Of a DNA stretch of 64,000 nt, positions 25,576-34,882 are shown one piece after another. This DNA is from Streptomyces sp. NRRL S-350 (GTDB taxonomy: Bacteria > Actinomycetota > Actinomycetes > Streptomycetales > Streptomycetaceae). The translations under genes and the position numbers were made by a program. Position 1 is the stretch's first letter; each line of letters begins with the position of its first letter. The stretch is taken from NCBI RefSeq assembly GCF_000719705.1, contig NZ_JOHO01000026.1:35115-99114 (forward strand), read 5' to 3'. Below the pieces are notes generated by a model that was not told the origin of the DNA, made no database searches, and worked only from the letters and a program-made list of their open reading frames with translations.

Positions 25576-26565
25576 GTGTTTGCAGCAGAACGTCGCCAGT
25601 TGATCCTCGAAATGGTGCGCGCCAACGGAGCGGTCTCGCTCCGGGAGTTGGCCCGCGTCGTCCAGACCTCCGAAGTGACCGTGCGTCGTGACGTGCGCGC
25701 CCTGGAGGCAGAAGGGCTCCTCGACCGCCGGCACGGCGGCGCGGTGCTCCCCGGCGGCTTCAGCCGCGAACCCGGTTACCCGCAGAAGACCCACTTGGCC
25801 GCGGCGGAGAAGAGCGCCATCGCGGACCTCGCCGCCGCCCTCGTGGAGGAGGGCGACGCGGTCGTGGTCGGCGCCGGGACCACCACCCAGGAGCTGGCCC
25901 GCCGGCTGGCCCGGGTGCCCGGCCTGACCGTCGTCACCAACTCGCTGCTGGTCGCCCAGGCGCTGGCGCACGCCAACCGGGTCGAGGTGGTGATGACCGG
26001 CGGCACCCTGCGCGGGTCCAACTACGCGCTGGTGGGCAGCGGCGCCGAGCAGTCGCTGCAGGGGTTGCGGGTCACCAAGGCCTTCATCTCCGGCAGCGGA
26101 CTGACCGCCGAACGCGGCCTGTCGACCGCGAACATGCTGTCCGCGAGCGTGGACCGGGCACTGGTGCAGTCGGCCGCCGAGGTCATCGTCCTCGCCGACC
26201 ACACCAAGCTCGGCACGGACAGCATGTTCCCGACCGTCGCCACCGAGACCATCACCCGGCTGGTCACCGACGAGCAGGCCACCGCGGACGACGCCACCGC
26301 CCGGGAGCTGGACGCGCTCGCCGACTGCGGGGTGCAGATCGACCTGGCGCCGCTCGGCGCGGCCCCCAGCGGCGACGCCCCGGTGCACGGCACCGGCAGC
26401 GGCCCGGTGCACCAGACCCAGCCCGGCCCGATGGGCCGCCGCACCGCACCGCCCCCCGGCGGCGCCCCGCTGCCCGGCCAGCGCCGCCCCGGGGCGCACG
26501 GCGGCCCGGGCGGCCCCGGGATGCCCGTCCGGCTGGCCGAGCTGGGCCTGCAGCGGGGGCGCTGA
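25576..26565 (+). CDS. DeoR/GlpR-family transcriptional regulator
   Basis: 329 residues. N-terminal DeoR helix-turn-helix (RRQLILEMVRANGAVSLRELA, TSEVTVRRDVRALEAEGLLDRRHGGAV), then a DeoR C-terminal sugar-phosphate sensor domain (GAGTTTQELARRL, TVVTNSLLVA, VMTGGTLR, ADHTKLG). The last 70 residues are an unusual Pro/Gly-rich tail not found in typical members. It closes the nucleoside region, and its class often senses phosphosugars such as deoxyribose-5-phosphate, so it is a candidate (not proven) for the CTACGCGCGTAG factor. GTG start. Confidence 0.9.
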   Translation: MFAAERRQLILEMVRANGAVSLRELARVVQTSEVTVRRDVRALEAEGLLDRRHGGAVLPGGFSREPGYPQKTHLAAAEKSAIADLAAALVEEGDAVVVGAGTTTQELARRLARVPGLTVVTNSLLVAQALAHANRVEVVMTGGTLRGSNYALVGSGAEQSLQGLRVTKAFISGSGLTAERGLSTANMLSASVDRALVQSAAEVIVLADHTKLGTDSMFPTVATETITRLVTDEQATADDATARELDALADCGVQIDLAPLGAAPSGDAPVHGTGSGPVHQTQPGPMGRRTAPPPGGAPLPGQRRPGAHGGPGGPGMPVRLAELGLQRGR

Positions 26566-26606
26566 GCAGCCGCCGCCACGGCCCGCACCCGGCCGGTACG
26601 AAAGCG

Positions 26607-26642
26607 ACCGGTCCGCACACCCCGAAGGGCGTACGGACCGGT
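26607..26642. terminator. Hairpin between convergent deoR-type and accA2 genes
   Basis: Perfect 9-bp arms 26607-26615 and 26634-26642; both genes end within 45 bp of it. Confidence 0.65.
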
Positions 26643-26661
26643 CGGGGCCCGACGGGGCGGG

Positions 26662-28437
26662 TCAGTCCTTGATCTCGCAGAGCGCGGCGCCGCTGCTGAC
26701 GCTGCCGCCCACCGCGGCCTTGAGGCCGACGACGGTGCCCGCCTTGTGGGCGTTCAGCGGCTGCTCCATCTTCATCGCCTCCAGGACCACGATCAGCTCG
26801 CCCTCGGCGACGACCTGGCCCTCCTCCACGGCGACCTTGACGATGGTGCCCTGCATCGGCGAGGCCAGGGTGTCACCGCTGACGGCGGAGCCGGCCTTCT
26901 TGGCGCCCACCCGGCGCTTGGCCTTGGCGGCACCCGCCGCGCCGGCCGCCGGGGCCGCCGCGACGCCCAGCGAGGACGGCAGCGACACCTCGATCCGCTT
27001 GCCGCCGACCTCGACCACGACGGTCTCCCGGCCCTCGGCCTCCTCGCCGTCGCCGGCCGCGCCCGCGAACGGCGGGATGGTGTTGTTGAACTCGGTCTCG
27101 ATCCACCGGGTGAACACGGTGAACGGCTCGTCGCTGCCGTGCACCTCGGGCGCGAACGCCGGGTCGGTGACGACCGCCTGGTGGAACGGGATGGCGGTGG
27201 CCATGCCCTCCACCTTGAACTCGGAGAGCGCGCGGCGGGCCCGCTCCAGGGCCTGCTTGCGGTCGCGGCCGGTGACGACCAGCTTGGCCAGCAGCGAGTC
27301 CCAGGCGGGGCCGATGACCGAGCCGCTCTCCACGCCGGAGTCCAGGCGCACGCCCGGGCCGGACGGCGGGGCGAACAGCGTCACGGTGCCGGGCGCGGGC
27401 AGGAAGCCCCGGCCCGGGTCCTCGCCGTTGATGCGGAACTCGAAGGAGTGGCCGCGCACCTCGGGGTCGCCGTAGCCGAGCTCCTCGCCGTCGGCGATCC
27501 GGAACATCTCGCGGACCAGGTCGAGGCCGGTGACCTCCTCGGTGACCGGGTGCTCGACCTGCAGGCGGGTGTTGACCTCCAGGAAGGAGATCGTGCCGTC
27601 CATCGCCACCAGGAACTCGCAGGTCCCGGCGCCCTCGTAGCCGGCCTCCTTCAGGATGGCCTTGGACGCCCGGTACAGCTCGGCGTTCTGCTCGGGGGTC
27701 AGGAACGGCGCGGGCGCCTCCTCGACCAGCTTCTGGTGCCGGCGCTGCAGCGAGCAGTCACGGGTGGAGACGACCACCACGTTGCCGTGCTTGTCGGCCA
27801 GGCACTGGGTCTCCACGTGCCGCGGGTTGTCGAGGTACCGCTCCACGAAGCACTCCCCGCGACCGAAGGCGGCGACCGCCTCGCGCACCGCGGAGTCGTA
27901 CAGCTCCGGGATCTCCTCCAGGTTGCGGGCGACCTTGAGGCCGCGGCCGCCGCCGCCGAAGGCCGCCTTGATGGCGACCGGCAGGCCGTGCTCCCGGGCG
28001 AAGGCGACGACCTCGTCGGCGCCCGAGACCGGGTCCGGCGTGCCGGCGACCAGCGGGGCACCGGCGCGCTGCGCCACGTGCCGGGCGGTCACCTTGTCGC
28101 CGAGGTCGCGGATGGCCTGCGGCGGCGGGCCGATCCAGATCAGACCCGCGTCGAGGACGGCCTGGGCGAAGTCGGCGTTCTCCGACAGGAACCCGTAGCC
28201 GGGGTGGACGGCGTCGGCACCGGAGTCGGCGGCCGCCTTGAGGACCTTGGCGATGTCCAGGTAGCTGGTAGCGGGGGTGTCACCGCCCAGCGCGTAAGCC
28301 TCGTCGGCCGCGCGGACGTGCAGCGCATCCCGGTCCGGCTCGGCGTAGACGGCGACGCTGGCGATACCGGCGTCCGAGCAGGCCCGGGCGACGCGGACTG
28401 CGATTTCCCCGCGGTTGGCGATGAGCACCTTGCGCAC
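26662..28437 (-). CDS. accA2: Acyl-CoA carboxylase alpha subunit (biotin carboxylase + BCCP)
   Basis: 591 residues. Biotin carboxylase domain with [16 protein letters not shown] at the start, ATP-grasp loop [12 protein letters not shown], and [14 protein letters not shown]; a linker; then a C-terminal biotinyl domain with EAMKMEQ carrying the biotinyl-lysine. Works with the beta and epsilon subunits at 30.4-32.2 kb in acetyl-/propionyl-CoA carboxylation. The GTG at 28437 gives the family N-terminus [11 protein letters not shown]. The biotin is attached by the BirA encoded at 32.5 kb. Confidence 0.95.
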   Translation of the reverse strand: MRKVLIANRGEIAVRVARACSDAGIASVAVYAEPDRDALHVRAADEAYALGGDTPATSYLDIAKVLKAAADSGADAVHPGYGFLSENADFAQAVLDAGLIWIGPPPQAIRDLGDKVTARHVAQRAGAPLVAGTPDPVSGADEVVAFAREHGLPVAIKAAFGGGGRGLKVARNLEEIPELYDSAVREAVAAFGRGECFVERYLDNPRHVETQCLADKHGNVVVVSTRDCSLQRRHQKLVEEAPAPFLTPEQNAELYRASKAILKEAGYEGAGTCEFLVAMDGTISFLEVNTRLQVEHPVTEEVTGLDLVREMFRIADGEELGYGDPEVRGHSFEFRINGEDPGRGFLPAPGTVTLFAPPSGPGVRLDSGVESGSVIGPAWDSLLAKLVVTGRDRKQALERARRALSEFKVEGMATAIPFHQAVVTDPAFAPEVHGSDEPFTVFTRWIETEFNNTIPPFAGAAGDGEEAEGRETVVVEVGGKRIEVSLPSSLGVAAAPAAGAAGAAKAKRRVGAKKAGSAVSGDTLASPMQGTIVKVAVEEGQVVAEGELIVVLEAMKMEQPLNAHKAGTVVGLKAAVGGSVSSGAALCEIKD

Positions 28438-28671
28438 TGTGGCTCCCTTCTTGAACCTCGATGAGTTTATGGATTCCCGGGCAGTACCGGCGAGTAGCCC
28501 CGGGTTGTGAACTATCCCACACGCTCGGTGATGGAATTCCGGGCCCCCGTCCGGCCCCGTCGAAGACTGCGCAGGTCGTGGCGGGCGGGGCCGGGACGGC
28601 GGGGGCCACGGCGGGTGACCGAGGGCGGCGTGGCGGGACGGTGGCATGGGCCACACTCTCGCGCGGACGGC

Positions 28672-29406
28672 TCAAGCGGCGCCTGAGCGGGCGGTGGGCC
28701 GCCGCACCGCCCCCGCCGTGACGTCGGCCGCCACCTCGACCATGTCCGGCCCGTAGGCCTTGGGCTTGACCACCCGCAGGACCACCGCGAAGGTGCCGTT
28801 GCGGCCGTACTCGCGGGCGAGTTCGCGGTGGTGCGCGACCAGGTGGCGCACGCCCGCCTGGTTGGCGGTGCCGGTCTGGCCGGAGACGAGGAAGACGGGA
28901 CGGCCGCCGTCCGGGGTGGCGATCCTGGCCAGCAGGGTGTGCACCTGGTCGTGGTCGGCCGTGAAGTCGCGCTCGCCCACCGTGATGACGTTGCTGCCCG
29001 GCTCGGCGCCGGAGGCGATCAGTGCGCCCGGCAGGCCCCAGGCGAGGTGGGCGGCCGTCCGCTCGTTGCTGACCGGGCCGCCGATGCAGAACTCGGTCTT
29101 GGCACCGAGGCCCCGGTTCGCCGAGTCGTGCGCGACGATCTCGGCCCTGGCCCCGCAGTTCTCGACCAGCCCGGCCAGCGACATCAGCGCGTAGGCGTCC
29201 CGGCGGGTGACGGTGCCGGCGTCCGAGCCCGCGCCGATGCTGCGGGGCACCACGACCAGGCACTCCCCGCCGGCCGGCAGCCCGAAGAACTCCCGGACCC
29301 GCTCGGCCTTGCGGCGCCGCCGCACGGCCTGGGCGAGCCAGCCGAGTCCGGCGCTGATGGCGCTGGCCACCAGGCCCAGCACCACGTTGAGCACGCTGTC
29401 GGTCAT
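28672..29406 (-). CDS. Hypothetical membrane-anchored protein
   Basis: 244 residues. A single N-terminal hydrophobic segment (LNVVLGLVASAISAGLGWLAQAV) is followed by a basic RRRRKAE stop-transfer and a large cytoplasmic domain with ECLVVVPRSIGAG, TEFCIGGPVSNERTAAHLAW and VFLVSGQTGTANQAGVRHL. The last segment looks like a ligand- or nucleotide-binding fold, but I cannot assign a family. Lies between accA2 and maf in the carboxylase region. Confidence 0.75.
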   Translation of the reverse strand: MTDSVLNVVLGLVASAISAGLGWLAQAVRRRRKAERVREFFGLPAGGECLVVVPRSIGAGSDAGTVTRRDAYALMSLAGLVENCGARAEIVAHDSANRGLGAKTEFCIGGPVSNERTAAHLAWGLPGALIASGAEPGSNVITVGERDFTADHDQVHTLLARIATPDGGRPVFLVSGQTGTANQAGVRHLVAHHRELAREYGRNGTFAVVLRVVKPKAYGPDMVEVAADVTAGAVRRPTARSGAA

Positions 29407-29471
29407 TGCCGCGTTCCCTCCCCGGTTCGGACGGCGGCCAGCTTAGAGGCCCAACGGGTGGACGCGGCAGG

Positions 29472-30074
29472 TCACTTGGCCCACAGGTCGGTGATCCGCA
29501 GGTCGAGTTCGGCGAGCAGGCGGCGCAGCAGCGGCAGGGAGAGGCCGATGACGTTGCCCGGATCCCCGTCGATGCCGTCGACGAACGGCGCCGAGCGGCC
29601 GTCCAGGGTGAACGCCCCGGCCACGTGCAGCGGTTCGCCGGAGGCCACGTAGGCGGCGATCTCGTCGTCGTCCGGGGTGCCGAAGCGGACGGTGGTGGAG
29701 GCGGTGGCCGAGGCCTGCCGGCCGGTCGCCGTGTCGATCACGCAGTGGCCGGTGCGCAGCACGCCGGCGCGGCCGCGCATCGACTGCCAGCGGGCCAGTG
29801 CCTCGGCGGCGTCGGCGGGCTTGCCGAGGGCCTGCCCGTCCAGTTCCAGGACGGAGTCGCAGCCGATGACCAGCTCGCCGCCGGCGAGTCCGGCGGCGAC
29901 GGCCTTCGCCTTGGCCTCGGCCAGGACGAGGGCGAGTTCGGCGGGGGTGGCGGCGGTGATCGCGTCCTCGTCGACGCCGCTGACCACGACGCGGGGGTCG
30001 AGCCCGGCCTGGCGCAGCAGGCCGAGGCGGGCGGGGGAGGCGGAGGCGAGGACGAGGGTGCGCTGGTCGGTCAT
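29472..30074 (-). CDS. maf: Maf-family nucleotide pyrophosphatase
   Basis: 200 residues. N-terminal [12 protein letters not shown] phosphate-binding motif, then SGVDEDAI, a [10 protein letters not shown] acidic site and [24 protein letters not shown] at the C-terminus. Hydrolyses non-canonical or modified nucleoside triphosphates, and is implicated in septum control. ATG at 30074 chosen; a GTG two codons upstream is possible. Co-oriented with mmpB-like and carboxylase genes. Confidence 0.93.
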   Translation of the reverse strand: MTDQRTLVLASASPARLGLLRQAGLDPRVVVSGVDEDAITAATPAELALVLAEAKAKAVAAGLAGGELVIGCDSVLELDGQALGKPADAAEALARWQSMRGRAGVLRTGHCVIDTATGRQASATASTTVRFGTPDDDEIAAYVASGEPLHVAGAFTLDGRSAPFVDGIDGDPGNVIGLSLPLLRRLLAELDLRITDLWAK

Positions 30075-30121
30075 GGCCACCAGGGTAGGGGGTGCCGTTG
30101 TCCGCCGTTCGGGTGAACGGG

Positions 30122-30262
30122 TCAGGTGAACGACAGGGAGACCATGATCAGGACGGCGCCCACCAGCACCAGGGTGGCGAGCACCCTTCCGGCCCGCTGC
30201 ATCCGCTCCTGCATCCGACGGGCCTCGGGCGAGGGCTCGTCGCGGGGGTCTGACCAGAGCAC
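30122..30262 (-). CDS. mmpB: Small membrane protein, MmpB-like
   Basis: A 46-residue frame read from GTG at 30262: it starts [20 protein letters not shown], has a short amphipathic helix, then one transmembrane segment [17 protein letters not shown] and ends SFT. The LWSDP-acidic-Met/Gln helix plus TM layout fits the morphogenic membrane protein MmpB family of Streptomyces as I recall it. Codon use is strongly GC3. It lies between maf and pccE, with a 20-bp palindrome at 30296-30315 just upstream of the start. Confidence 0.65.
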   Translation of the reverse strand: MLWSDPRDEPSPEARRMQERMQRAGRVLATLVLVGAVLIMVSLSFT

Positions 30263-30295
30263 TCGTCCAGGGTGCGCCGCGCGGGGGCCCGGCCG

Positions 30296-30315
30296 CCTGA
30301 GTATCCGTACTCAGG
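30296..30315. promoter_or_regulatory. Palindrome upstream of the mmpB-like gene
   Basis: CCTGAGTATCCGTACTCAGG, 8-bp arms and a 4-bp spacer, 33 bp before the GTG at 30262 and 73 bp beyond the pccE stop. Position suits an operator for the small gene; it could also be a weak terminator of the carboxylase operon, but its A/T content and short stem favour protein binding. Confidence 0.5.
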
Positions 30316-30388
30316 TTTCGGGCGGTCCGGGCGCGGCCACGGCAACGGCGCGGGAAGTCGGACGGGCCGACTTCCCGCGCCGGCTGCG

Positions 30389-30610
30389 TCAGCGCGCCCA
30401 GCCCGACGTCCGCCAGGCGTTGACGCCCGGGTGGACGGCGGGGCGGAGCAGGCGGGAGCGGTCGTTCCAGGGGGAGGCCGGGCCGGCGCCGGCCCGGCGC
30501 GCCGCCTCGGCGGCGGCCTGCGCGGCGGCGGCCCGGGCTTGGACCACCGCCAGGACGGTGGCCAACTCCTCGGGGGTCGGCTGCCCGTGCAGCACGTGGA
30601 TCGGGGACAT
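30389..30610 (-). CDS. pccE: Acyl-CoA carboxylase epsilon subunit
   Basis: 73-residue small subunit unique to actinobacterial acyl-CoA carboxylases; stimulates the alpha-beta complex. [18 protein letters not shown] helix and the C-terminal [26 protein letters not shown] signature. It starts 29 bp after the beta-subunit stop, so is in the same operon. Confidence 0.93.
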   Translation of the reverse strand: MSPIHVLHGQPTPEELATVLAVVQARAAAAQAAAEAARRAGAGPASPWNDRSRLLRPAVHPGVNAWRTSGWAR

Positions 30611-30639
30611 GGCTGTTCTCTCCCGACAGGGATGGGGGC

Positions 30640-32229
30640 CTACAGGGGGATGTTGCCGTGCTTCTTCGGCGGGAGCACCTCGCGCTTGCCGCGCAGCGCC
30701 CGCAGGCCCCGGACGATGTGCCGGCGGGTCTCGCTCGGCGCGATGACCGCGTCGACGTAGCCCCGCTCGGCCGCCAGGTACGGGTTCAGCAGGGTGTCCT
30801 CGTACGAGGCGACCAGTTCGGCGCGCTTCGCGTCGGCGTGGCCGGCCGCCTCGGCCTCGGCGATCTCCCGGCGGTGCAGGATGTTGACCGCGCCCTGCGC
30901 GCCCATCACGGCGATCTGCGCCGTCGGCCAGGCCAGGTTGAGGTCCGCGCCCAGGTGCTTGGAGCCCATGACGTCGTACGCGCCGCCGAAGGCCTTGCGG
31001 GTGATCACGGTGATCAGCGGGACGGTGGCCTCGGCGTAGGCGTAGATCAGCTTGGCGCCGCGGCGGATGATGCCGTCCCACTCCTGCTCGGTGCCGGGCA
31101 GGAAGCCGGGCACGTCCACGAAGGTCAGCACCGGGATGTTGAAGGAGTCGCAGGTCCGGATGAAGCGGGCGGCCTTCTCGCTGGCGTTGATGTCGAGGCA
31201 GCCCGCCAGGTCCATCGGCTGGTTGCCGACGATGCCGACCGACTGGCCCTCGACCCGGCCGAAGCCGGTGATGATGTTGCCCGCGTACAGCGGCTGCGTC
31301 TCCAGGAACTCGCCGTCGTCGACGATGTGCTCGATCACCTTGTGCATGTCGTACGGCTGGTTCGCCGAGTCCGGCACGATCGTGTCGAGTTCGAGGTCCT
31401 CGTCGGTGACCGCGAGGTCGGCCTGCTCCGGGTAGGACGGCGGGTCGCTCAGGTTGTTGGACGGCAGGTACGAGAGCAGGCTCTTGACGTACTCGACCGC
31501 CTCCTTCTCGTCCGCGGCCAGGTAGTGCGCGTTGCCGGACTTGGTGTTGTGGGTGCGCGCGCCGCCCAGTTCCTCCATGCCGACGTCCTCGCCGGTGACG
31601 GTCTTGATGACGTCCGGGCCGGTGATGAACATGTGCGAGGTCTGGTCGGCCATCACCACGAAGTCGGTGATCGCGGGGGAGTACACCGCGCCGCCCGCGC
31701 AGGGGCCCATGATCAGCGAGATCTGCGGGATGACGCCCGACGCGTGCACGTTGCGGCGGAAGATCTCGCCGTACAGGCCGAGCGAGACGACGCCCTCCTG
31801 GATCCGGGCGCCGCCGGAGTCGTTGATGCCGATGACGGGGCAGCCGGTCTTCAGCGCGAAGTCCATCACCTTGACGATCTTCTCGCCGAAGACCTCGCCG
31901 AGGGAGCCGCCGAAGACGGTGAAGTCCTGGGCGAACACGGCCACCTGACGGCCGTCGACGGTGCCGTAGCCGGTCACCACGCCGTCGCCGTACGGGCGGT
32001 TCCGTTCCTGGCCGAAGTTGGTCGAGCGGTGCCGGGCGAACTCGTCGAACTCCACGAAGGAGTCCTCGTCCAGCAGTTCCACGACGCGCTCGCGGGCGGT
32101 CAGCTTGCCCTTGGCGTGCTGCTTCTCGACCGCCTTGGCGGAGCCGGAGTGCACCGCCTCGTCCAGCCTGCGCCGCAGGTCGGCGAGCTTGCCCGCGGTG
32201 GTGTGGGGGTCGTACGGCGCCTCGGTCAT
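30640..32229 (-). CDS. pccB: Acyl-CoA carboxylase beta subunit (carboxyltransferase)
   Basis: 529 residues, the PccB/AccB type. N-terminal crotonase-like half with [19 protein letters not shown] and [13 protein letters not shown]; the acyl-CoA oxyanion loop [12 protein letters not shown]; the second half with [13 protein letters not shown] and the biotin-side oxyanion loop [14 protein letters not shown]. Produces methylmalonyl- or malonyl-CoA with the AccA2-type subunit; the residue that decides acetyl versus propionyl specificity would need alignment. Divergent from birA. A complex palindrome (32317-32344) sits in the promoter. Confidence 0.95.
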   Translation of the reverse strand: MTEAPYDPHTTAGKLADLRRRLDEAVHSGSAKAVEKQHAKGKLTARERVVELLDEDSFVEFDEFARHRSTNFGQERNRPYGDGVVTGYGTVDGRQVAVFAQDFTVFGGSLGEVFGEKIVKVMDFALKTGCPVIGINDSGGARIQEGVVSLGLYGEIFRRNVHASGVIPQISLIMGPCAGGAVYSPAITDFVVMADQTSHMFITGPDVIKTVTGEDVGMEELGGARTHNTKSGNAHYLAADEKEAVEYVKSLLSYLPSNNLSDPPSYPEQADLAVTDEDLELDTIVPDSANQPYDMHKVIEHIVDDGEFLETQPLYAGNIITGFGRVEGQSVGIVGNQPMDLAGCLDINASEKAARFIRTCDSFNIPVLTFVDVPGFLPGTEQEWDGIIRRGAKLIYAYAEATVPLITVITRKAFGGAYDVMGSKHLGADLNLAWPTAQIAVMGAQGAVNILHRREIAEAEAAGHADAKRAELVASYEDTLLNPYLAAERGYVDAVIAPSETRRHIVRGLRALRGKREVLPPKKHGNIPL

Positions 32230-32316
32230 CCGGTGGCTCTCCCTGATCCTGGGCCGCGACCTGTTCGAGTGCACGCGGGCCGGATGGTGGGGGCCCGCGC
32301 ATGAGGGCAGGGCGGC

Positions 32317-32344
32317 GCTACGAACTACCGTTGGGTAGCGTAGC
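32317..32344. promoter_or_regulatory. Nested palindrome in the pccB-birA intergenic region
   Basis: Inner CTACC-GTTG-GGTAG (32325-32338), with outer GCTAC (32317-32321) and GTAGC (32340-32344) also pairing. Lies 88 bp before pccB and 127 bp before birA. A probable binding site for a regulator of acyl-CoA carboxylase; the regulator is unknown to me. Confidence 0.5.
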
Positions 32345-32470
32345 CAGCGCGCAGGGCGATCCGTCATGTCCTGGCGTTATGGCCATCGACACAGTTTTGC
32401 TGACGCGGGTTCTGCGGGACGATGGGGCGGCCTGCGCCCCGGTGTCGCGGCCCCCCTCTAGGGTTTCCCC

Positions 32471-33364
32471 ATGAGTGCACCCGACACCCCCCGCCGCAGC
32501 GGACTGCGCGGCTTCGGCCACGGCGGACCGTCGCCCTGGACCGACCTGGACCGTCCGCCGCTGGACGAGGAGGCCCTGCGCCACGACCTGCTCCTGCCGG
32601 GCGGGCTCTGGACCTCCCTGGACGTCGTCACCGAGACCGGCTCCACCAACAGCGACCTCGCCGCCCGCGCCAGGGCGGGTGCCGGGCAGGGCGCGGTGCT
32701 GGTCGCCGAGGCGCAGAGCGCCGCGCGCGGCCGACTGGACCGGCAGTGGACCGCCCCGGCCCGCTCGGGGCTGTTCCTGTCCCTCCTGCTGCGCCCCGAG
32801 GAGGTCCCGGTCGAGCGCTACGGCTGGCTGCCGATCCTGGTCGGGGTGGCCGCGGCCGCCACCCTCGGCCGGGTCGCCGAGGTCGAGGTCGGCCTGAAGT
32901 GGCCCAACGACCTGCAGGTGGAGATCGACGGCGCGGAGCGCAAGGTCGGCGGCATCCTCACCGAACTGGCGGGCGGCGCGGTGGTCGTCGGCCTCGGCCT
33001 CAACGTGTCGCTGCGCGCCGCGGAGCTGCCCGTCCCCACCGCGGCCTCGCTCGCACTGGCCGGCGCCGCCACCACCGACCGGGGCACCCTGCTGCGGGCC
33101 CTGCTGCGCGAGCTCGCCGAGCTGTACCGCGAGTGGACGGCCGCCGCCGGCGACCCGCACGCGAGCGACCTGCTGCGCGCCTACGTGGACCGCTGCACCA
33201 CCCTCGGCCGCCAGGTGAGGGTCCACCTGCCCGGCGACCGCGAGCTGACCGGCGAGGCGGTGGCGGTGGACGGCGACGGGCGGCTGGTGGTCCGTACACC
33301 CGACGGCGCACGCCGGGCGGTCGGCGCGGGCGACGTCGTCCACGTGCGCCCCGAACCCCGCTGA
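32471..33364 (+). CDS. birA: Biotin-[acetyl-CoA-carboxylase] ligase
   Basis: 297 residues. Biotin/lipoate ligase core: TGSTNSDLAARARAG, biotin loop SAARGRLDRQWTAPARSGL, KWPNDLQ, ERKVGGILTE; C-terminal SH3-like domain (GRQVRVHLPGDRELTGEA). There is no N-terminal helix-turn-helix, so it is a class-I ligase and not a repressor. Its job is to biotinylate the AccA2-type protein. Divergent from pccB. Confidence 0.95.
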   Translation: MSAPDTPRRSGLRGFGHGGPSPWTDLDRPPLDEEALRHDLLLPGGLWTSLDVVTETGSTNSDLAARARAGAGQGAVLVAEAQSAARGRLDRQWTAPARSGLFLSLLLRPEEVPVERYGWLPILVGVAAAATLGRVAEVEVGLKWPNDLQVEIDGAERKVGGILTELAGGAVVVGLGLNVSLRAAELPVPTAASLALAGAATTDRGTLLRALLRELAELYREWTAAAGDPHASDLLRAYVDRCTTLGRQVRVHLPGDRELTGEAVAVDGDGRLVVRTPDGARRAVGAGDVVHVRPEPR

Positions 33365-33537
33365 ACGGCACTCTTCACCTCTCCTTGACCCGGGCTGATG
33401 CCCCGGATCCGGCGATTCCGTGCGAACATTCCACCTGGCAGCGGTGTGAGGCGCGCCACTGCCCGCACGGGTGGCGGACGGCGTGCCCGGACAGGTAGGA
33501 CACGAGGCGAGTGCGGCGACCGCACGGGGACGGACCG

Positions 33538-34662
33538 GTGGCAGAAGACGGCAGCAGCGGCATGACGCCGGGCACCAACGACCCCACGGTCGCGCTCGAA
33601 CTGGAACGCCTGATCCTGGACGCGCCCCGCCGCTACACGCCGTACCAGGCCGCGCGTGCCGCCGACGTCCCGATGGAGCTGGCCACCCGCTTCTGGCGGG
33701 CCATGGGCTTCCCCGACATCGGCCAGTCCCGGGCCCTCACCGACGGTGACGTGATCGCGCTGCGACGGCTGGCCGGCCTGGTCGAGTCCGGGCTGCTCAG
33801 CGAGTCGATGGCGATCCAGGTGGCCCGCTCCACCGGTCAGACCACGGCCCGGCTGGCCGGCTGGCAGATGGACACCTTCCTGGAGAACCTCACCCAGTCC
33901 GTCGAGCCGGGGCTGACCCGCGCCGACGTCGCGTACCCGCTGGTCGAGCTGCTGCTGCCGGAGCTGGAGCAGTTCCTGGTGTACGTCTGGCGGCGCCAGC
34001 TGGCCGCCGTCACCGGCCGGGTGGTGCAGGCCGCCGAGGACAACGAGATCACCAGCGGGCGGCTCGCCGTCGGCTTCGCGGACCTGGTCGGCTTCACCCG
34101 GCTGTCCCGGCGACTGGAGGAGGAGGAGCTCGGCGAGCTGGTCGAGACCTTCGAGAACACCTGCTCCGACCTGATCGTCGGCCAGGGCGGCCGGGTGATC
34201 AAGACCCTCGGCGACGAGATCCTCTACGTCTCCGAGGATCCGGCGACCGCCGCCGAGATCGCGCTCGGCCTGATCGAGGCGCTGGCCGGGGACGACACCA
34301 TCCCGCCGGTGCGGGTCGGCATGGCCTTCGGCACGGTCACCTCGCGGATGGGCGACGTCTTCGGCACCACCGTCAACCTGGCCAGCCGGCTCACGTCCAT
34401 CGCGCCCAAGGACGCGGTGCTGATCGACGGCGAGTTCGCCGCCGCGCTGGAGCAGAACGGCAGCGTCGCCCCGGCCGACTCGGAGGGGCCGGGCCTGGCC
34501 GAGGCGCTGTCGGCCGCCGCCGGGATGCCCGCCTCCGGGCTGCCCGTGCCGGGGCCGGAGGCCGGGGCCCGGTTCCACCTGCAGCCGATGTGGCGCCGGC
34601 CGGTGCGGGGGCTCGGGCTGGTCGAGCCGTGGCTGCTCACCCGGAGGCTGAAGGCGGAGTAG
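33538..34662 (+). CDS. cya: Class III adenylate cyclase
   Basis: 374 residues. N-terminal regulatory domain (RRYTPYQAARAADV, ARSTGQTTARLAGW), then a cyclase homology domain from about residue 170: metal-binding FADLVGFTRLSRRL, KTLGDEILYV with the second aspartate, GMAFGTVTSRMGD, VNLASRL with the transition-state Asn/Arg. It makes cAMP; Streptomyces Cya is needed for germination and affects development. GTG at 33538 is preferred because GGGGACGGA precedes it; a GTG at 33511 is possible. Confidence 0.93.
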   Translation: MAEDGSSGMTPGTNDPTVALELERLILDAPRRYTPYQAARAADVPMELATRFWRAMGFPDIGQSRALTDGDVIALRRLAGLVESGLLSESMAIQVARSTGQTTARLAGWQMDTFLENLTQSVEPGLTRADVAYPLVELLLPELEQFLVYVWRRQLAAVTGRVVQAAEDNEITSGRLAVGFADLVGFTRLSRRLEEEELGELVETFENTCSDLIVGQGGRVIKTLGDEILYVSEDPATAAEIALGLIEALAGDDTIPPVRVGMAFGTVTSRMGDVFGTTVNLASRLTSIAPKDAVLIDGEFAAALEQNGSVAPADSEGPGLAEALSAAAGMPASGLPVPGPEAGARFHLQPMWRRPVRGLGLVEPWLLTRRLKAE

Positions 34663-34882
34663 CGGAGTGGACCGCTGCGGGCGGGGTAGCCGGGAGCGGA
34701 CGCGCTCCGGTGGCGGCCTCCGGGTGCCGAACGGTTGAAACCCGTACTGTCTGGCGCAGCTCTGTCCGAGCAAACGGGGCATAACCGGACGAAATCGCCA
34801 TAGTCTTGGTGCAAGCGGCCGACCGGGTGCGTCCGGCCGACGGGGGTCCGGCAGGACCGAGCACAGGGAGCGAGGCGAGCCG

